From Granulicella sp. dw_53 (GTDB taxonomy: Bacteria; Acidobacteriota; Terriglobia; Terriglobales; Acidobacteriaceae), in assembly GCF_018449545.1 (NCBI RefSeq), contig NZ_JAAVUR010000001.1, positions 248,001 to 312,000 on the forward strand: 64,000 nucleotides of DNA, in the 5' to 3' direction. Below, piece after piece: positions 62,779 through 64,000 of this stretch (positions within the stretch are counted from its first letter, which is position 1; the number at the start of each line of letters is the position of its first letter). The notes under the pieces were generated by a model. The model was not told the DNA's origin. It saw only the letters and a program-made list of their open reading frames with translations, and ran no database searches. Position numbers and translations under genes: made by a program.

Positions 62779-62815
62779 TTAAAAGCATGTCCCTACCTTT
62801 TCCGGGTGCTTTTAA
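62779..62815. other. Inverted repeat after the GWxTD gene
   Basis: TTAAAAGCA and TGCTTTTAA are perfect 9-bp arms around a 19-nt loop, 72 bp after the stop. It may be a weak terminator or an mRNA hairpin; there is no T tract after it. Confidence 0.4.
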
Positions 62816-62853
62816 TTGGGAGCAGGCCATCGGCGCGCAGGGAAGGTAAGACT

Positions 62854-64000
62854 GTGCAGCGATCCGATTTGAAAATTCTCGTTGTCGCTCTGATGCTGCT
62901 GTCAGCATCCATGAGCGTCTCTGCGGCTCCGAAGGCTGCAGGACCCGCCGGTGGGGCGATGGTTTCGGGGATTGTGCGGGACGCGCAGGGCGTCGTTCAG
63001 ATGGGTGCGCTGATCCAGGTTGTGTCCAGTAACTCAACTACTGCGGTGACAGCCTTCACAGATTTTCATGGACGCTATCTGGTGACGAATTTGTTGCCCG
63101 GGAAGTATCATGTACGGGCTTCGGCGGCGCTGTTCGTTCCGGCGCTGCGGGAGAACCTGCAACTGCGTTCGGGTGCGAGGACCGTGGTCAACCTGACTCT
63201 GAGTACCTTGTTCGAGACTGGTTCCTGGCTTCCGGCGGAGCGCCGTAGGGCGGACGAGTCTCAGGACGATTGGATCTGGACGCTGCGTTCGGCAGCGAAT
63301 CGACCGATTCTGCGGATGGTAGAAGATGGCGACCTTGTTCTGATGTCGTCGAGTGCCTCGGAGACGTCGAAGGTTGCGGGCGACGCGGCCAAGGCCTCTG
63401 TGATGGCCGGCGACGGAACGTTTGGACGGGGCGGGGTACATCACATTGTTTCGCTCGACCGTAGTCTTGTGGATGGATCGGCTGCCCGATTCCGAATCGA
63501 CGTTGGAACCGGGTTGGCGCAGGGACATTCGGTATTCGCAGGACGGCCTTCGACCGAGATGCAGGCGGGCTATCAGAGGCGTCTGGGGCTGGGTGGGGCT
63601 GTTCGTACGGTGGTGAGCTACCAGTCGCACCCTGAGATGGTTGGGACGGGGCGGGTTTCGGGACTCGATGCGGTTCAGGTTGCTACGGCGCAGAAGATGC
63701 AGTTTGGCGACTTCGCGGATGCTGAGGTTGGTACGGCGCTCAACCTGATCCACACGTCGGGGTATATGACTGCTGCACGGCCCTTCCTTCGGGTATCGGC
63801 GCATCCTTCGTCGGATTGGACCATTGGATACCGGATGGCGACCTCGCGCAGCGTGCAGGCCTTCAATGGGCTGGATACGGTGCAGCCGGAGTTGCCGGTT
63901 GCGGTGATGTCGCAAGGGAAGCTGCGTACGGAGAGTGGACTTCACCAGGAGGTCTCGATCACGCGCAAGGCGGGGCGCGGGATGGTTCAGGCGAGCTACT
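62854..64000 (+). CDS. Secreted, probably outer-membrane, protein with carboxypeptidase-like N-terminal domain (partial)
   Basis: The frame from GTG 62854 has no stop before the window ends, so over 380 residues are visible and the rest is outside. GGAAGG lies seven bases ahead of the GTG. A signal peptide (ILVVALMLLSASMSVSAA) is followed by a carboxypeptidase-regulatory-like beta domain (GGAMVSGIVRDAQGVVQMGALIQVV, then TDFHGRYLVTNLLPGKYHVRASA) at about 29-110. The later part has alternating strands (GRVSGLDAVQVATAQKMQFGDFADAEVGTAL) that could belong to an outer-membrane barrel. It is often found with GWxTD genes in acidobacteria, to my recollection. Function unknown. Confidence 0.8.
   Translation, partial: MQRSDLKILVVALMLLSASMSVSAAPKAAGPAGGAMVSGIVRDAQGVVQMGALIQVVSSNSTTAVTAFTDFHGRYLVTNLLPGKYHVRASAALFVPALRENLQLRSGARTVVNLTLSTLFETGSWLPAERRRADESQDDWIWTLRSAANRPILRMVEDGDLVLMSSSASETSKVAGDAAKASVMAGDGTFGRGGVHHIVSLDRSLVDGSAARFRIDVGTGLAQGHSVFAGRPSTEMQAGYQRRLGLGGAVRTVVSYQSHPEMVGTGRVSGLDAVQVATAQKMQFGDFADAEVGTALNLIHTSGYMTAARPFLRVSAHPSSDWTIGYRMATSRSVQAFNGLDTVQPELPVAVMSQGKLRTESGLHQEVSITRKAGRGMVQASY

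Overview
The window is GC-rich, ordinary bacterial chromosome with densely packed genes on both strands. The gene set (GWxTD-domain protein, secreted proteins with a carboxypeptidase-like N-terminal domain, TonB-family protein, proton-pumping pyrophosphatase, a large set of unrecognised secreted proteins) and the style of the intergenic repeats suggest a soil acidobacterium of the Acidobacteriaceae (Granulicella/Terriglobus/Edaphobacter type). This is an inference; there is no rRNA gene here to settle it. I found no tRNA, rRNA, CRISPR array or intact insertion sequence.

Layout. 1-2.8 kb: start of a probable secreted acid phosphatase, hpt, lgt and aqpZ. 2.9-12.7 kb: a long leftward gene string, ileS-lspA-uvrA-TPR protein-two small secreted proteins-SprT-like peptidase, mostly with overlapping or very short junctions. 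13-20.3 kb: a TonB-family protein, CYTH protein, tsaC-type synthase, holB, a small membrane protein, an Hsp15-like protein and the pyrophosphatase hppA. 20.4-21.6 kb: an XRE regulator and a gene-poor stretch. 21.6-33.4 kb: an arginine/glutamate block, with leftward argR-argB-argD-argF-argG-argH-argA and divergent gltB. The argR-gltB gap holds ARG-box-like palindromes. Two copies of a roughly 235-bp repeat sit in opposite orientation exactly at the two outer ends of this block; a third, more diverged copy lies at 52.5 kb.

33.8-39.9 kb is a looser accessory stretch: a small lipoprotein, a decayed serine recombinase, an SDR enzyme, a pair of REP-like direct repeats, and three regulator/enzyme groups (aldo-keto reductase with TetR; HxlR with a GXWXG protein; TetR with acyl-CoA ligase). 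40-52.4 kb is rightward housekeeping and metabolism: acyl-CoA ligase, metallo-hydrolase, a phosphofructokinase with pyrophosphate-type residues, an excisionase-like HTH protein, M24 peptidase, accB-accC, thiE and two APC permeases, plus a leftward Tat-exported phosphoesterase. 52.8-55.1 kb is a two-gene AT-richer surface-polysaccharide islet. 55.4-64 kb holds an 890-residue secreted protein of unknown function, an ABC ATPase and a MacA-like adaptor without an adjacent permease, a GWxTD protein and the start of a large secreted or outer-membrane protein that runs off the window.

Two themes link genes. First, PPi metabolism: hppA has the residue of K+-independent H+-pumps, and the phosphofructokinase carries Asp104/Lys124, the pair typical of PPi-using enzymes. 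Second, nitrogen and arginine: ArgR may control both its own operon and gltB. I saw no obviously new defence or mobile system. The most interesting unexplained structures are the three-copy intergenic repeat and its inverted placement around the arginine block, the 251-bp-offset direct repeat, and the large secreted protein.
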